From contig NZ_CP092519.1 of assembly GCF_022430525.1 (NCBI RefSeq), positions 1,180,454-1,244,453 on the forward strand: a stretch of DNA of 64,000 bases, given 5' to 3'. Under the pieces are notes generated by a model, which had not been told where the DNA came from, did no database searches, and saw nothing but the letters and a program-made list of their open reading frames with translations. This document shows, one piece after another, positions 52,431-61,333 of this stretch (the stretch's first letter is position 1; each line of letters starts with the position of its first letter). The position numbers and the translations under genes are program-made. The DNA is from Cetobacterium somerae. Its GTDB lineage: Bacteria; Fusobacteriota; Fusobacteriia; Fusobacteriales; Fusobacteriaceae.

Positions 52431-53366
52431 TTATACTGTCTTCAAATAATTAGCTGCATTTATTCCTGCTATTGTTCCATCTGAAACAGCTGTTGCAACT
52501 TGTCTTATATCTTTACAACATATATCTCCTGCTGCAAATACTCCATCTATATTTGTTTTCATTTGAGAATTTACTTTTATAAATCCATTTTCTAATTCTA
52601 ATTTATTATATTTTTCTGTATTTGGAGTTGCACCAGCATAAATAAATACTCCTGCTCCACCACATTTTATCTCTTTTACTTCTTTTGTCTTCTCATCAGT
52701 AATCTCTAAACTTTCAATTTTATCTTTACCTTTTATTTTTGTTAATCTTGAATGTAAATATAACTTTACATTTTCTAGTTTTTCTAATTTATTTTTAAAT
52801 TCAGCTATTGTTCCTAATGAATCTTCAAAATGAATAATTGACAACTCTTTTGCAAATTGAGCTAAATAAATAGCTTCCTTTATAGCTCCATCTGCGCCTC
52901 CAACTACAAATATATCTTTTCCTGCATATTCTTTTCCTTCTTTCCAAGGATTTGAACAAACACCCTTTCCTTTTAATTCATTTTCTCCTAAAACTCCTAA
53001 TTTTCTTGGTGTTGTTCCATTTGCAAGAATAATTGTTTTACCTAAATAAATATTTCCAGACTTTGTTGACACTTTTTTTAACAAATTATCTAAATCTATT
53101 TCTGTAACATCTTCTTTTAATACCTCTATATTATAAACTTTTAATTGACTTTCTAATTTATTTTTAAAAGAATCTCCTGTTTCACAATTATCCACAGATA
53201 AGTAGTGCGTCACTGAAGAAACTTTTCCTACTGTTCCACCAATTTCATCTTTTTCTAAAATTACAGGTTTATATCCACGACTTGCAATATATACTGCAGC
53301 ACTTACTCCAGCGGGTCCTCCACCAATTATAATTGCATCATAGAAATTTTTTGTTTCATTTGTCAT
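52431..53366 (-). CDS. TrxB-like FAD/NAD(P) oxidoreductase without CxxC
   Basis: A 311-residue pyridine nucleotide-disulfide-oxidoreductase-fold protein in the thioredoxin reductase size class: FAD loop IIIGGGPAGVSAAVYIASRG, NAD(P) loop FVVGGADGAIKEA, and GVFAAGDICCKDIRQVATAVSDG at the end. At the place of the TrxB CxxC (after GKGV) only one cysteine occurs (CSNPW), so it cannot be a normal thioredoxin reductase. It may be a ferredoxin-NADP reductase-like or other electron-transfer flavoprotein. GTG lies three codons upstream, but the ATG at 53366 has AAGGAAG at good spacing. Confidence 0.8.
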   Translation of the reverse strand: MTNETKNFYDAIIIGGGPAGVSAAVYIASRGYKPVILEKDEIGGTVGKVSSVTHYLSVDNCETGDSFKNKLESQLKVYNIEVLKEDVTEIDLDNLLKKVSTKSGNIYLGKTIILANGTTPRKLGVLGENELKGKGVCSNPWKEGKEYAGKDIFVVGGADGAIKEAIYLAQFAKELSIIHFEDSLGTIAEFKNKLEKLENVKLYLHSRLTKIKGKDKIESLEITDEKTKEVKEIKCGGAGVFIYAGATPNTEKYNKLELENGFIKVNSQMKTNIDGVFAAGDICCKDIRQVATAVSDGTIAGINAANYLKTV

Positions 53367-53416
53367 TTTCAACACTTCCTTTTAATCTCTTTTGTAAAAA
53401 TATCTTTCTTAAGTTA

Positions 53417-53445
53417 TTTATATCACATTTTGAATCATGAGTCAA
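53417..53445 (-). promoter_or_regulatory. Promoter of the TrxB-like gene
   Basis: TTGACT (53440-53445), 17 bp, TATAAA (53417-53422). Confidence 0.6.
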
Positions 53446-53452
53446 CTTTTTT

Positions 53453-53484
53453 AAAAAAATTTGTATGGTTAAAAAAACCATACA
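53453..53484 (-). terminator. Terminator after the metallophosphoesterase
   Basis: A perfect 9-bp stem (53462-53470 with 53476-53484) followed by a T run on the minus strand. Confidence 0.75.
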
Positions 53485-53485
53485 T

Positions 53486-54457
53486 TTAATAATATAAATC
53501 GATAATATTTATTTCGCTAGTACTGTTTACTCTGTATGGTATTAACCACGAGCTAAATCCTGCACTTACTATTGTATGAGTTATCCCAAATACTTTATAT
53601 CCGTGATAATTTTTATACATCTTTTTCACTATTAAGTTATAAGGAAAAAATTGTCCTCTATGAGTATGTCCACAAAGCTCTAAGTCAATTTTATTTGTAA
53701 TTGCCTCATTTATTGAATTTGGATTGTGATCCAATACAATTGTTGGTAAATCTGTATCTATCCTTTTTCTCAAATATGCTATCTTTTTTCTTTTTTTATT
53801 TGTTATATCATCTCTTCCAATAATATTTATTCCTTCAATTTTTAAAACACTATCCCTCAAAATTTTTATTCCTAGATTTTCAATATATTTTATATTTTCC
53901 TCTATTCCTCCGTGATATTCATGATTTCCTAAAATCGCGTACATTCCGTACTTAGGCTCAATCTCTCTAAAACTAGCTGTAAAATCTGCTTTTATATCTT
54001 TACAACTAAAATCAACTAAATCTCCTCCGATTAATAATATATCCGGTTCTTCCTCATTCATTCTTTTTAATGAGTTTTCTATATTCTCTTTATTAGTTAG
54101 AGCTGATAGATGTACATCTGATATAAATGCTATTCTCAATTTTTTACCATTTTTATATCTTTCCAATCTTATCTCACTTTTTATTACTTTTGCCATTGAA
54201 AAATTATAGTACGCATATATAAAAAATATTGGAAGTACTATAAATGCTATAGTTACTATATTTAATTTGCTTAATCGATAAAAGTAGTTTACTACACCTA
54301 AAATTACTAATAAAAAAAATATATAATGAGCTATAAAAATATAGTTTCCTAAAAATCTACCTAAAAAAATATTTCTCCTAAAAAAAGTTCTTCTAATATA
54401 AAAAATTGGTAAAATTGCCAATAAAAATATAAAGTTTATTAAAAACAATTGTTCCAT
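53486..54457 (-). CDS. Membrane-anchored metallophosphoesterase (YkuE-like)
   Basis: A 323-residue protein with about three or four N-terminal hydrophobic segments (1-100) followed by a calcineurin-like phosphoesterase. The metal motifs are in order: FISDVHLS, GGDLVDF, GNHEYHGG, LDHNPNS and GHTHRGQ. Family members act on the outer face of the inner membrane on lipid or sugar phosphates; the substrate is not known. It lies nine bases after mntP, in one operon. Confidence 0.88.
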   Translation of the reverse strand: MEQLFLINFIFLLAILPIFYIRRTFFRRNIFLGRFLGNYIFIAHYIFFLLVILGVVNYFYRLSKLNIVTIAFIVLPIFFIYAYYNFSMAKVIKSEIRLERYKNGKKLRIAFISDVHLSALTNKENIENSLKRMNEEEPDILLIGGDLVDFSCKDIKADFTASFREIEPKYGMYAILGNHEYHGGIEENIKYIENLGIKILRDSVLKIEGINIIGRDDITNKKRKKIAYLRKRIDTDLPTIVLDHNPNSINEAITNKIDLELCGHTHRGQFFPYNLIVKKMYKNYHGYKVFGITHTIVSAGFSSWLIPYRVNSTSEINIIDLYY

Positions 54458-54466
54458 AATTTCTCC

Positions 54467-55027
54467 TTATAGAAAATGACTAATAAAAGCTTTAAGTCCC
54501 ATTAAAACTAATATTCCTCCTCCTAGATACTCTGTTTTATAACTTATTAAATGCCCTACTTTATGCCCTAGATAAACACCTAAAGAGGCTATCAAGAAAG
54601 TTATTACTCCTATTATTTCTATAGAGTAATATATATTTAAATTTGGAACTAATGAAAAGGAAAAGCCAACAGCTAAAGCATCTATACTTGTTGCAAATCC
54701 TAATAAGAGTAAGTTTGAAGCCATATCACACTTTCCTTCTTCTTCACACTCTTGCTCTTTCCAACCATCAAAAATCATTTTTCCACCAACAAATAATAAT
54801 AATATTGTTGTTATTATATAATCATATTGTGATATTTTTTCTGCAAAAACACCACCTATCCTCCACCCTATATACGGCATTAAAGCCTGAAATCCTCCAA
54901 ATACAAGTGCAATTTTAAAAATATTTCTTTTTCTTAACTTTTTCATTGCTAATCCTTCAGTTAGAGATACAGCAAAGGCATCCATAGCTAATCCTATAGA
55001 AATTAATACAAGTGATAATATATCCAT
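54467..55027 (-). CDS. mntP: Manganese efflux pump MntP
   Basis: A 186-residue, six-helix MntP (E. coli 188). The two repeats carry AMDAFAVSL and SIDALAVGF, whose aspartates bind Mn2+. A TTG four codons upstream overlaps the Shine-Dalgarno; the ATG at 55027 is five bases after GGAGG and is chosen. No yybP-ykoY manganese riboswitch appears in the short leader. Manganese may also feed the following metallophosphoesterase, but that is speculation. Confidence 0.94.
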   Translation of the reverse strand: MDILSLVLISIGLAMDAFAVSLTEGLAMKKLRKRNIFKIALVFGGFQALMPYIGWRIGGVFAEKISQYDYIITTILLLFVGGKMIFDGWKEQECEEEGKCDMASNLLLLGFATSIDALAVGFSFSLVPNLNIYYSIEIIGVITFLIASLGVYLGHKVGHLISYKTEYLGGGILVLMGLKAFISHFL

Positions 55028-55059
55028 CATTTCCTCCAATAAATTTTTTCAATTTTTAT

Positions 55060-55088
55060 ATTATACATTTTCTTTTGATTTTTCTCAA
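55060..55088 (-). promoter_or_regulatory. Promoter of mntP
   Basis: TTGAGA (55083-55088), 17 bp, TATAAT (55060-55065). Confidence 0.65.
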
Positions 55089-55098
55089 TTTATTTAAT

Positions 55099-55125
55099 AA
55101 AAAAAGAAGAGAGTACCCTCTCTTC
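55099..55125 (-). terminator. Terminator of the purine operon
   Basis: A perfect 8-bp stem (55106-55113 with 55118-55125), 4-nt loop and seven T on the minus strand. Confidence 0.8.
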
Positions 55126-55131
55126 ACAAAT

Positions 55132-56457
55132 TTATACTATTAAATTTAAAATTGATAATCCACCTATTACCCATAAAGCTATATTTATTTTTTTTATCTC
55201 TCCTGCTGCAACATGAGTTATTATATATGCAACAAATCCAAAACTTAAACCTATACTAATACTATAAGTTAAAGGCATCATTACAATTGTTATAAAAGCA
55301 GGAATTGCTAGTTTCATATCTGTAAAATCTATATTTCCAATAGATTTAAACATAAATACTCCCACCAATACTAAAGCTGGAGCTGATGCATATCCTGGTA
55401 CTATTCCAACTAATGGTGTAAATAATAAAGCTAATAAAAATAATCCACTTGTTACTAAAGAGGCTAATCCTGTTCTAGCTCCAGCAGATATTCCTGCTGC
55501 TGATTCTGCAAATGAAGTTACTGTACTCGTCCCTAAAACTGCTCCAATTAATGTTGATGATACATCAACTTGTAGCATCCTCTTTAAACCTTTAGCACCT
55601 TCATCCCCTTGTACTAATCCCATATTTTTGTAACAAGCCATCATAAATCCAAGAGAATCGAATAGGTCTATAAACATAAACGAAAATATTGAACCTATTA
55701 AAGATATTTTTAAAGCCCCTAATATATTTACTTTCATAAAAATTGGACTTATTGATGGAGGCATTGAAATAATTGCTTTTGGAATATCAACAATTCCAAA
55801 AAACATCCCTATAAGTGTTGTTGCTGCAATACTTATTAAAATACCACCTCTTACCTTTTTTATTTCACAAATAGCCATAATTGCTAACCCTAAGATCCCT
55901 AATACAGTTGGTATTGAAAAATCTCCTAAACCTACAAATGTAGCTTCATTTGCAACTATTATTCCCATGTTTTTTAAACCTATAAAAGCTATAAATAACC
56001 CAATCCCTGAAGTTGCTGCTGTAGAAACTACACTAGGAATAGCATTAGCTATTTTTTCTCTTATTCCACCCAATGTCATAATTAAAAAGAATAGTCCTGA
56101 TATGAATACAACACCCAATGCATCTTCCCAAGAAACTCCTTGTCCTAAAACTAATGTATAAGTAAAAAATGCATTTAATCCCATACCTGGTGCTAAAGCA
56201 AAAGGGGCATTTGCCCATAAAGCGGCAATTCCTGTTCCAATAGCTGTTGCTAAACAAGTTACTGTTATAAGAGCACCTTTATCCATCCCAGCTGCAGAAA
56301 GAATTGCAGGATTTACAAAAACTATATATGCCATTGTTAAAAATGTTGTAAGACCACCTAAAACTTCTGTTTTTATTGAACTTCCTCTTTCTTCAATTTT
56401 AAAAACTTTTTCTAATATATCTAATGAAATATTTCTTTTTATTACTATTTTTTCCAC
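55132..56457 (-). CDS. NCS2 (AzgA-type) purine permease
   Basis: A 441-residue permease with about 12-14 helices. EVLGGLTTFLTMAYIVFVNP is the AzgA start, followed by ALAPGMGLNAFF and, later, the SLGFMMA region. The family imports adenine, guanine or hypoxanthine by proton symport. A TTG five codons upstream lies before the Shine-Dalgarno (GGAGG); the GTG at 56457 is eight bases after it and is preferred. It is translationally close to the amidohydrolase and under the purine riboswitch. Confidence 0.9.
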   Translation of the reverse strand: MEKIVIKRNISLDILEKVFKIEERGSSIKTEVLGGLTTFLTMAYIVFVNPAILSAAGMDKGALITVTCLATAIGTGIAALWANAPFALAPGMGLNAFFTYTLVLGQGVSWEDALGVVFISGLFFLIMTLGGIREKIANAIPSVVSTAATSGIGLFIAFIGLKNMGIIVANEATFVGLGDFSIPTVLGILGLAIMAICEIKKVRGGILISIAATTLIGMFFGIVDIPKAIISMPPSISPIFMKVNILGALKISLIGSIFSFMFIDLFDSLGFMMACYKNMGLVQGDEGAKGLKRMLQVDVSSTLIGAVLGTSTVTSFAESAAGISAGARTGLASLVTSGLFLLALLFTPLVGIVPGYASAPALVLVGVFMFKSIGNIDFTDMKLAIPAFITIVMMPLTYSISIGLSFGFVAYIITHVAAGEIKKINIALWVIGGLSILNLIV

Positions 56458-56472
56458 TTTATAATCCTCCAA

Positions 56473-57843
56473 CTATATTATATCTACTACAGGAAATCTA
56501 TTTGGTAAAACTATTTTTGCCTTAGTCTTTATCTCCTCAGATTTTATTTTCACTTGCTCAATTAAATCACTCTCGTTTAAAACTAAAATTTCTCTATTTT
56601 TCATTAACCATTTTCCATTACACATTGTAGATTCAACATTTTCACTTGACATTGTATAAACAATATTAGCTATTGGATCATGAAGTGGTAAAGAATGAAT
56701 TGTATTTGGATTTAAAATTATTAAATCTGCTTTTTTACCTACTTCTAGACTTCCTATTTCTCTTTCTAATAACGCGCACTTAGCTCCATTTATAGTAGAC
56801 ATTTCTAATACTTGTTCTGCTGGTATAACTTTTGGATTTAATGTTCTCCCTTTATGAATTAAAGAAGTTAGATACATCTCTCTCATCATATCCATTCTAT
56901 TGTTTGAAGGTGCACCATCTGTTCCAATAGATACGTTTAACCCTTTTTCAAGCATTTCTGGTATTCTTGCAAATCCTAATACAACTTTCATTGCCGCTGC
57001 TGGATTATGTGATACCTTTACATCATATAATCTAAATAAATCTATCTCTCTATCTGTTAACCACACTGTGTGGACAGCTAATAAATTTGGTCCTAATGCC
57101 CCTAACTTATGAAGGTGTTCAACAGTTGAATTTCCTCTATTTATTTTCACATAATCATTTTCTGCTGCTATTTCAGCTATATGCATATGAATTCCTGTAT
57201 TCAATTCATCTGCTATTTTTTTAGTTTTAATTATTAAATCATCTGAGTTATTAAAAATAGTTCTTAAACCAAACCAAATTTTTATTCTTCCATCTGCTGT
57301 ATTATTATATTTATCAAATAGTTCTTTTTGTACTTGAATCTCTTCATCCGCTGTTTTTATCCAATTTGTAGGTAATCCAATCCCTTCATCCATAACTGAT
57401 TTTGATAAAGCTGCTCTTATTCCTGTATTTTTTACCGCCTCAGCCATTGCTTCTACATACTGACCTCCTGCCTCTAAAAATGTTGTGACTCCAGACTTTA
57501 TCATTTCTACACAACAAGCAGTTGAAGAGATTAATGAACTCTCATAATCAAAGTTACTCTCATAAGGCCAAACTCTTTCTCTTAGCCAAGTTAAAAGATC
57601 TACGTCATCAGCTATTCCTCTTCCTAGTTGCTGAGATAGATGAACATGTGTATTTATTAAACCTGGTAATATAATTTTCCCTTTTGCATCTATAATTTCT
57701 GCAGTATCTAGAATTGATTTTTCATCAACTTTTCCAATTGCCTTTATTAAATCGTTTTCAATTAAAATTGAACCATTATTATATATCTCTCTTTTCTCAT
57801 TCATTGATACTACATATGCATTTTTTATTAAGATTTGTTTCAC
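56473..57843 (-). CDS. Amidohydrolase, SsnA/MtaD/guanine-deaminase family
   Basis: A 456-residue TIM-barrel metal-dependent deaminase. Metal ligands are in NTHVHLSQ (H66, H68), HMHIAE, HTVWL and the aspartate of IGTDGAPSNN. The family deaminates guanine, 8-oxoguanine, S-adenosylhomocysteine or methylthioadenosine. The upstream purine riboswitch and the purine permease downstream point to a purine base or nucleoside, with 8-oxoguanine or guanine favoured. GTG start after GGAGG. Confidence 0.83.
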   Translation of the reverse strand: MKQILIKNAYVVSMNEKREIYNNGSILIENDLIKAIGKVDEKSILDTAEIIDAKGKIILPGLINTHVHLSQQLGRGIADDVDLLTWLRERVWPYESNFDYESSLISSTACCVEMIKSGVTTFLEAGGQYVEAMAEAVKNTGIRAALSKSVMDEGIGLPTNWIKTADEEIQVQKELFDKYNNTADGRIKIWFGLRTIFNNSDDLIIKTKKIADELNTGIHMHIAEIAAENDYVKINRGNSTVEHLHKLGALGPNLLAVHTVWLTDREIDLFRLYDVKVSHNPAAAMKVVLGFARIPEMLEKGLNVSIGTDGAPSNNRMDMMREMYLTSLIHKGRTLNPKVIPAEQVLEMSTINGAKCALLEREIGSLEVGKKADLIILNPNTIHSLPLHDPIANIVYTMSSENVESTMCNGKWLMKNREILVLNESDLIEQVKIKSEEIKTKAKIVLPNRFPVVDII

Positions 57844-57865
57844 AAAAAACCTCCATTTTTTAAAT

Positions 57866-57905
57866 AAAAAAAGTGTAAACTCTATCTGGGATAGAATTTA
57901 CACTT
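57866..57905 (-). terminator. Purine-riboswitch terminator
   Basis: A 16-bp stem with one G-U pair (57890-57905 with 57871-57886), 3-nt loop and T run. It lies between the aptamer and the amidohydrolase. Confidence 0.85.
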
Positions 57906-57959
57906 AAAATTAAATTTAAAATATTTAACATATTTTAAAAAATTATAGTATAAGCTCTT

Positions 57960-58025
57960 CCCATAGCGTCCTGATTTAAGGTTAGGACGTAGAAACTTTT
58001 GGACCATATTACCAAAATATATGAG
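57960..58025 (-). promoter_or_regulatory. Purine riboswitch (guanine class, variant)
   Basis: On the minus strand: P1 CTCATA/TATGGG, P2 TTTTGG/CCAAAA with loop AATATGG, core GTTTCTAC, P3 arms GTCCT/AGGAC with loop CCTTAAA, then GCTATG. The specificity pyrimidine is C, as for guanine/hypoxanthine aptamers (adenine ones have U). The base before it is G in place of the usual A. Confidence 0.85.
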
Positions 58026-58041
58026 TAAACTTTTTATTTTA

Positions 58042-58070
58042 ATAATACCATATTTGTATTTAAACTTCAA
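58042..58070 (-). promoter_or_regulatory. Promoter of the purine operon
   Basis: TTGAAG (58065-58070), 17 bp, TATTAT (58042-58047) with extended TGG. Transcription starts about 10 nt before the riboswitch. Confidence 0.65.
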
Positions 58071-58116
58071 TATTCTTGTGAAAAATTATCTATTATTTTT
58101 TTTGTTTTATATATGT

Positions 58117-58122
58117 TATAAT
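58117..58122 (+). promoter_or_regulatory. Extended -10 of the lipoprotein gene
   Basis: TGTTATAAT, 38 nt before the lipoprotein ATG; the -35 region is T-rich and not recognisable. Confidence 0.4.
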
Positions 58123-58160
58123 CTAAATACATTTTTATATTAAAAATAAAGGAGATTTTT

Positions 58161-59189
58161 ATGAAAAATTTATCTTATATTAAATATATTGGTATCAGTT
58201 TTATTTTAAGTTTTCTTTTAGGCTGTAGTGCTATAATGACATCTATTGGGAATAATAAAATTTCTAATGCTATAAATATATATAACTCTCGAGGAACGAC
58301 AACAGACGGAACCTTAGAATTAATATCTGGATTAGACTACTCTTCTGAATCTCAAATTGGAATATCTCAGTATCAAAAACAATATTTTGAAATAACAAAT
58401 ACAAAAAACAATATTTTAAAAAATAAATATTTTACTAAACAAGATATAAACACACTTAACTTATATCTTCTAACTATTGAAGAGTTTAAAAAGATACATA
58501 CTAAATTTCCTACTATAAAGATTGATTATAATGATTTTAATAATTCCAAAGCTAAAATTACTAAAATTTTTGAAGATTTTGTTTTAAAAGATGAAAAGCT
58601 CTACATAAGTCGTAATCAAAAAATTCAAAATATAAATTTTTATAAAAAAATAAATAAGTATATAAATAGTTATATCATTAATAGTACTATTTCAAATTTA
58701 GAAAATGATGTAACTGTAAACCTTTATGTAGGATCATCTTTTAGAGGATTTTCTCAGCTTGATTATCTTCTTACAAACACCTTGATGCATGCCTCTGATA
58801 TAAATATAAATAGAAACCTTGGTAATTATATAATTTTTAGAGGTTTTAACTCTTTTTTAAAACCTAATTTTAAAAATTATTTTATAGATTTTAACTTTTC
58901 TAATGTATATACAAGAACTCTAGAAACAAAAGAGGAAATCAAAGAAAAAGAAAAACTTTTTATTGTTCGAAAAAAAATTACAGTTAGTGGTTATTATAAA
59001 ATTTACAGTCAAAATTCAGCCCCACATACTAAATATTTTGAATTTAGTGAAAATTATACTCTTAAAATGAGGGAATATAATAATTCTACTTTTTACGATG
59101 ACGAAAGAGATATTTTAAAAAATATTTTAGAAGATAAATTCTCAAATATTATTCGTTATGATTTAGATAATTTAATAAATATCAATTAA
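58161..59189 (+). CDS. Hypothetical lipoprotein
   Basis: A 342-residue protein with a lipoprotein signal (hydrophobic 8-21, lipobox LLGC, cysteine 22). The mature part is rich in N, I, K, Y and F, with no recognised domain. The central region (about 175-235) has alternating hydrophobic residues suggestive of beta strands. It stands alone between the purine operon and a terminator. It could be an outer-membrane lipoprotein; no function is proposed. Confidence 0.75.
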   Translation: MKNLSYIKYIGISFILSFLLGCSAIMTSIGNNKISNAINIYNSRGTTTDGTLELISGLDYSSESQIGISQYQKQYFEITNTKNNILKNKYFTKQDINTLNLYLLTIEEFKKIHTKFPTIKIDYNDFNNSKAKITKIFEDFVLKDEKLYISRNQKIQNINFYKKINKYINSYIINSTISNLENDVTVNLYVGSSFRGFSQLDYLLTNTLMHASDININRNLGNYIIFRGFNSFLKPNFKNYFIDFNFSNVYTRTLETKEEIKEKEKLFIVRKKITVSGYYKIYSQNSAPHTKYFEFSENYTLKMREYNNSTFYDDERDILKNILEDKFSNIIRYDLDNLININ

Positions 59190-59218
59190 AAAAACCAGAT
59201 TTCTCTGGTTTTTTTTTA
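59188..59218. terminator. Two-way terminator
   Basis: A 12-bp stem (59188-59199 with 59204-59215), 4-nt loop, with long T run on plus and A run on the left; between the lipoprotein and DUF309 genes. Confidence 0.8.
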
Positions 59219-59575
59219 CTAATATATTGGAAGATAAATCTCCTCATACTCTTTTTTTATTTTTAAACTTTCTATAGTCCCTAAAATTTTTTGTTTTAAA
59301 TATTTAGAATCTATATTTAATATCTCTATATCTTTAGATACTTCATCATAGTTATTTAAAGAATTCTCTAAGACTTGAATCGCACCTTTATAATTTTTAT
59401 TTCTCCAATGATATAAACCCACAGCTATTAACAAGAGATTTATTGATACATGTTTTCTTGTCTCACATTTAGTTTCTTCTATCCAAATTTCTTCTAGGAT
59501 TTCATGACATTTAAAAAAATCTCTTTGAATTTGAAAAGTATCCATAAACTCTCTATATTTTTCTTTATTTTTCAT
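59219..59575 (-). CDS. DUF309 family protein
   Basis: A 118-residue helical protein. FFKCHEILEEIWIEE (H24, E25, W31) and the later AVGLYHWRNKNYKGAIQVLE match DUF309, a small domain with a conserved HExxE-like face. The family's role is unknown. Its ATG lies 11 bases inside the flavodoxin gene, so the two are translationally coupled. Confidence 0.82.
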   Translation of the reverse strand: MKNKEKYREFMDTFQIQRDFFKCHEILEEIWIEETKCETRKHVSINLLLIAVGLYHWRNKNYKGAIQVLENSLNNYDEVSKDIEILNIDSKYLKQKILGTIESLKIKKEYEEIYLPIY

Positions 59576-60077
59576 TTAATATTTCACCAAAATTATTTCT
59601 TATCCATACTTCTAATTTACTTTTTATTTCTTTAAGCATAAATATTTCATCTAAAGGTAAGCCAACAAATTTTCCATCAACAATTGCGCTACTTTTTACG
59701 AAATCATAATCTTCAACTTCTGTAAATCCAACTATATTAGCATTTCTTTTAACCAAAGCGTCATATACTGGTTTCATTCCATTAACAAAAGTAGCTGCAT
59801 AAAATCCTTGATTTCCTCTTCCTATAATTCCAACTGATTTATTTTCAAAATTAACTTTTGAAATAACCTCAATTCCATCTTTCCAATCTTCATGGGGTTC
59901 TCCAAAACCATAAGTTGGAACTATAAAAATTAAAGCTTTATATTTTTTTAAATTTTCAATAATCCCTGTATCTGCTATCTTGTATATATCACAATTTTCT
60001 TTTAATAAATCTTTTATCAAAGTAGCTGTAAACTCACTCTTTCCTCTAGCGCTACTATAAAATACACCTATCTTCAT
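59565..60077 (-). CDS. Flavodoxin
   Basis: A 170-residue flavodoxin-fold protein. The FMN phosphate loop is FYSSARGKSEFTA (slightly atypical), and VPTYGFGEPHEDW and GRGNQGFYAATFV supply the isoalloxazine loops. The 20-residue insertion fits a long-chain flavodoxin. It would carry low-potential electrons in place of ferredoxin. It has its own promoter and is coupled to a DUF309 gene. Confidence 0.85.
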   Translation of the reverse strand: MKIGVFYSSARGKSEFTATLIKDLLKENCDIYKIADTGIIENLKKYKALIFIVPTYGFGEPHEDWKDGIEVISKVNFENKSVGIIGRGNQGFYAATFVNGMKPVYDALVKRNANIVGFTEVEDYDFVKSSAIVDGKFVGLPLDEIFMLKEIKSKLEVWIRNNFGEILNEK

Positions 60078-60104
60078 TTATCACACCTCCATCTACACTT
60101 TATA

Positions 60105-60133
60105 AGTATAGTATTTTAAATGTGATTTTTCAA
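60105..60133 (-). promoter_or_regulatory. Promoter of flavodoxin-DUF309
   Basis: TTGAAA (60128-60133), 17 bp, TATACT (60105-60110). Confidence 0.6.
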
Positions 60134-60142
60134 TAGTTTAAT

Positions 60143-61318
60143 TTAAATTTTTTCACTTTTTTCTTTATTTACTTTAAACTCGTTTAGAACTTCATTAAAT
60201 AATTCCTTATTAGTGATTAAATCATATGCAGTTCCAGCTAAAATTTTTGCTCCTAATATTATAGCATTATGAGCTTCTTCACTTTTTCCTGCACACAAAA
60301 ATTCATCTGAATGAGATGAGGTTCCTCGAGGTACAAAGGCTACTCTTATACAAGATCCAGGCACATGATACATTACGTTTCCAAAATCTGTAGACCCTGT
60401 TTTCTCTCTAGGGGGAGATAATCTAGGAGCATTAACCAATTCGGCATTATCCATAAGGATTTGATTAAGCTTCAAAACAGGTATTTTATTATTTAACCTT
60501 TTTGTTTCTATAATCTCATAATCTGTTTCCGTCATAAGAGATGCACCTTGTACCACTTTTTTGAACCTTTCAATAACATGATTTAAATAAGCTCTATCAT
60601 AAGATCTTATACTAAACTTTGCTTCAGCATATTTAGGAACAACATTTGCAGGTCCTCCTGCATTTGTTATTGTATAATGCATTTTTACATCTTCTCTTAC
60701 ATGCTCTCTTAAAAATTCAATACCTTGAAATAAAAGAATTAATCCATCTAATGCACTTCTACCTTTTTCTGGAGCTAAAGCTGCGTGAGATCTAACTCCA
60801 TGAAATTTAACTGTAAAATTTGAAAGCGCTAGTGATTTTACATCTGTTGTTGTATCTGGAGCACCATGCATCATTAAAGCAACATCTATATCATTAAAAC
60901 AACCATTTTCTAACATTTTTACTTTTGCGCCTATTGTTTCTTCAGCTGGTGTTCCATAAACTACAATTTTATAATTTTTATCTTTTAATTGATTTTTTAT
61001 ACTTAAAGCAGCTCCAACTATACTTGGTCCTTGCATGTGATGAGCACATGCGTGTCCCATTCCTTCTAAAGCATCATATTCACATAATAAACCAATAGAT
61101 GGTCCATTTTGTCCAACTTCATAAACCGCTCTAAAAGCTGTTTCAAATCCACCTATTCCAGTTTCTATTTTAAAGTCATTCATTCTTAAAATATCAATTA
61201 TCTTTTTTGAGCTTTTATATTCTTCTAGTCCAATTTCTGGATTATCAAAAATTAAATCCCCTAAATCAATTAAATTACTTTTTAACTCCTCAACATTTTG
61301 TAAAATCTCTTGCTTCAT
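60143..61318 (-). CDS. M20-family amidohydrolase
   Basis: A 391-residue M20 peptidase (AbgA/AbgB/IAP-like). CEYDALEGMGHACAHHMQG holds the metal ligands, PAEET the catalytic glutamate, and GVRSHAALAPEKGRSALDG is the substrate/dimer loop. Such enzymes remove acyl or aminobenzoyl groups from amino acids. It lies 15 bases after a YfcC transporter gene, so it probably hydrolyses the compound that transporter brings in. No terminator was found after it. Confidence 0.88.
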   Translation of the reverse strand: MKQEILQNVEELKSNLIDLGDLIFDNPEIGLEEYKSSKKIIDILRMNDFKIETGIGGFETAFRAVYEVGQNGPSIGLLCEYDALEGMGHACAHHMQGPSIVGAALSIKNQLKDKNYKIVVYGTPAEETIGAKVKMLENGCFNDIDVALMMHGAPDTTTDVKSLALSNFTVKFHGVRSHAALAPEKGRSALDGLILLFQGIEFLREHVREDVKMHYTITNAGGPANVVPKYAEAKFSIRSYDRAYLNHVIERFKKVVQGASLMTETDYEIIETKRLNNKIPVLKLNQILMDNAELVNAPRLSPPREKTGSTDFGNVMYHVPGSCIRVAFVPRGTSSHSDEFLCAGKSEEAHNAIILGAKILAGTAYDLITNKELFNEVLNEFKVNKEKSEKI

Positions 61319-61333
61319 AACTTTCTCCTTTAA

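Noticed and set aside
57882-58070. 62-codon minus-strand frame before the amidohydrolase
   Set aside because: It runs through the promoter, aptamer and terminator of the purine riboswitch and has no Shine-Dalgarno.
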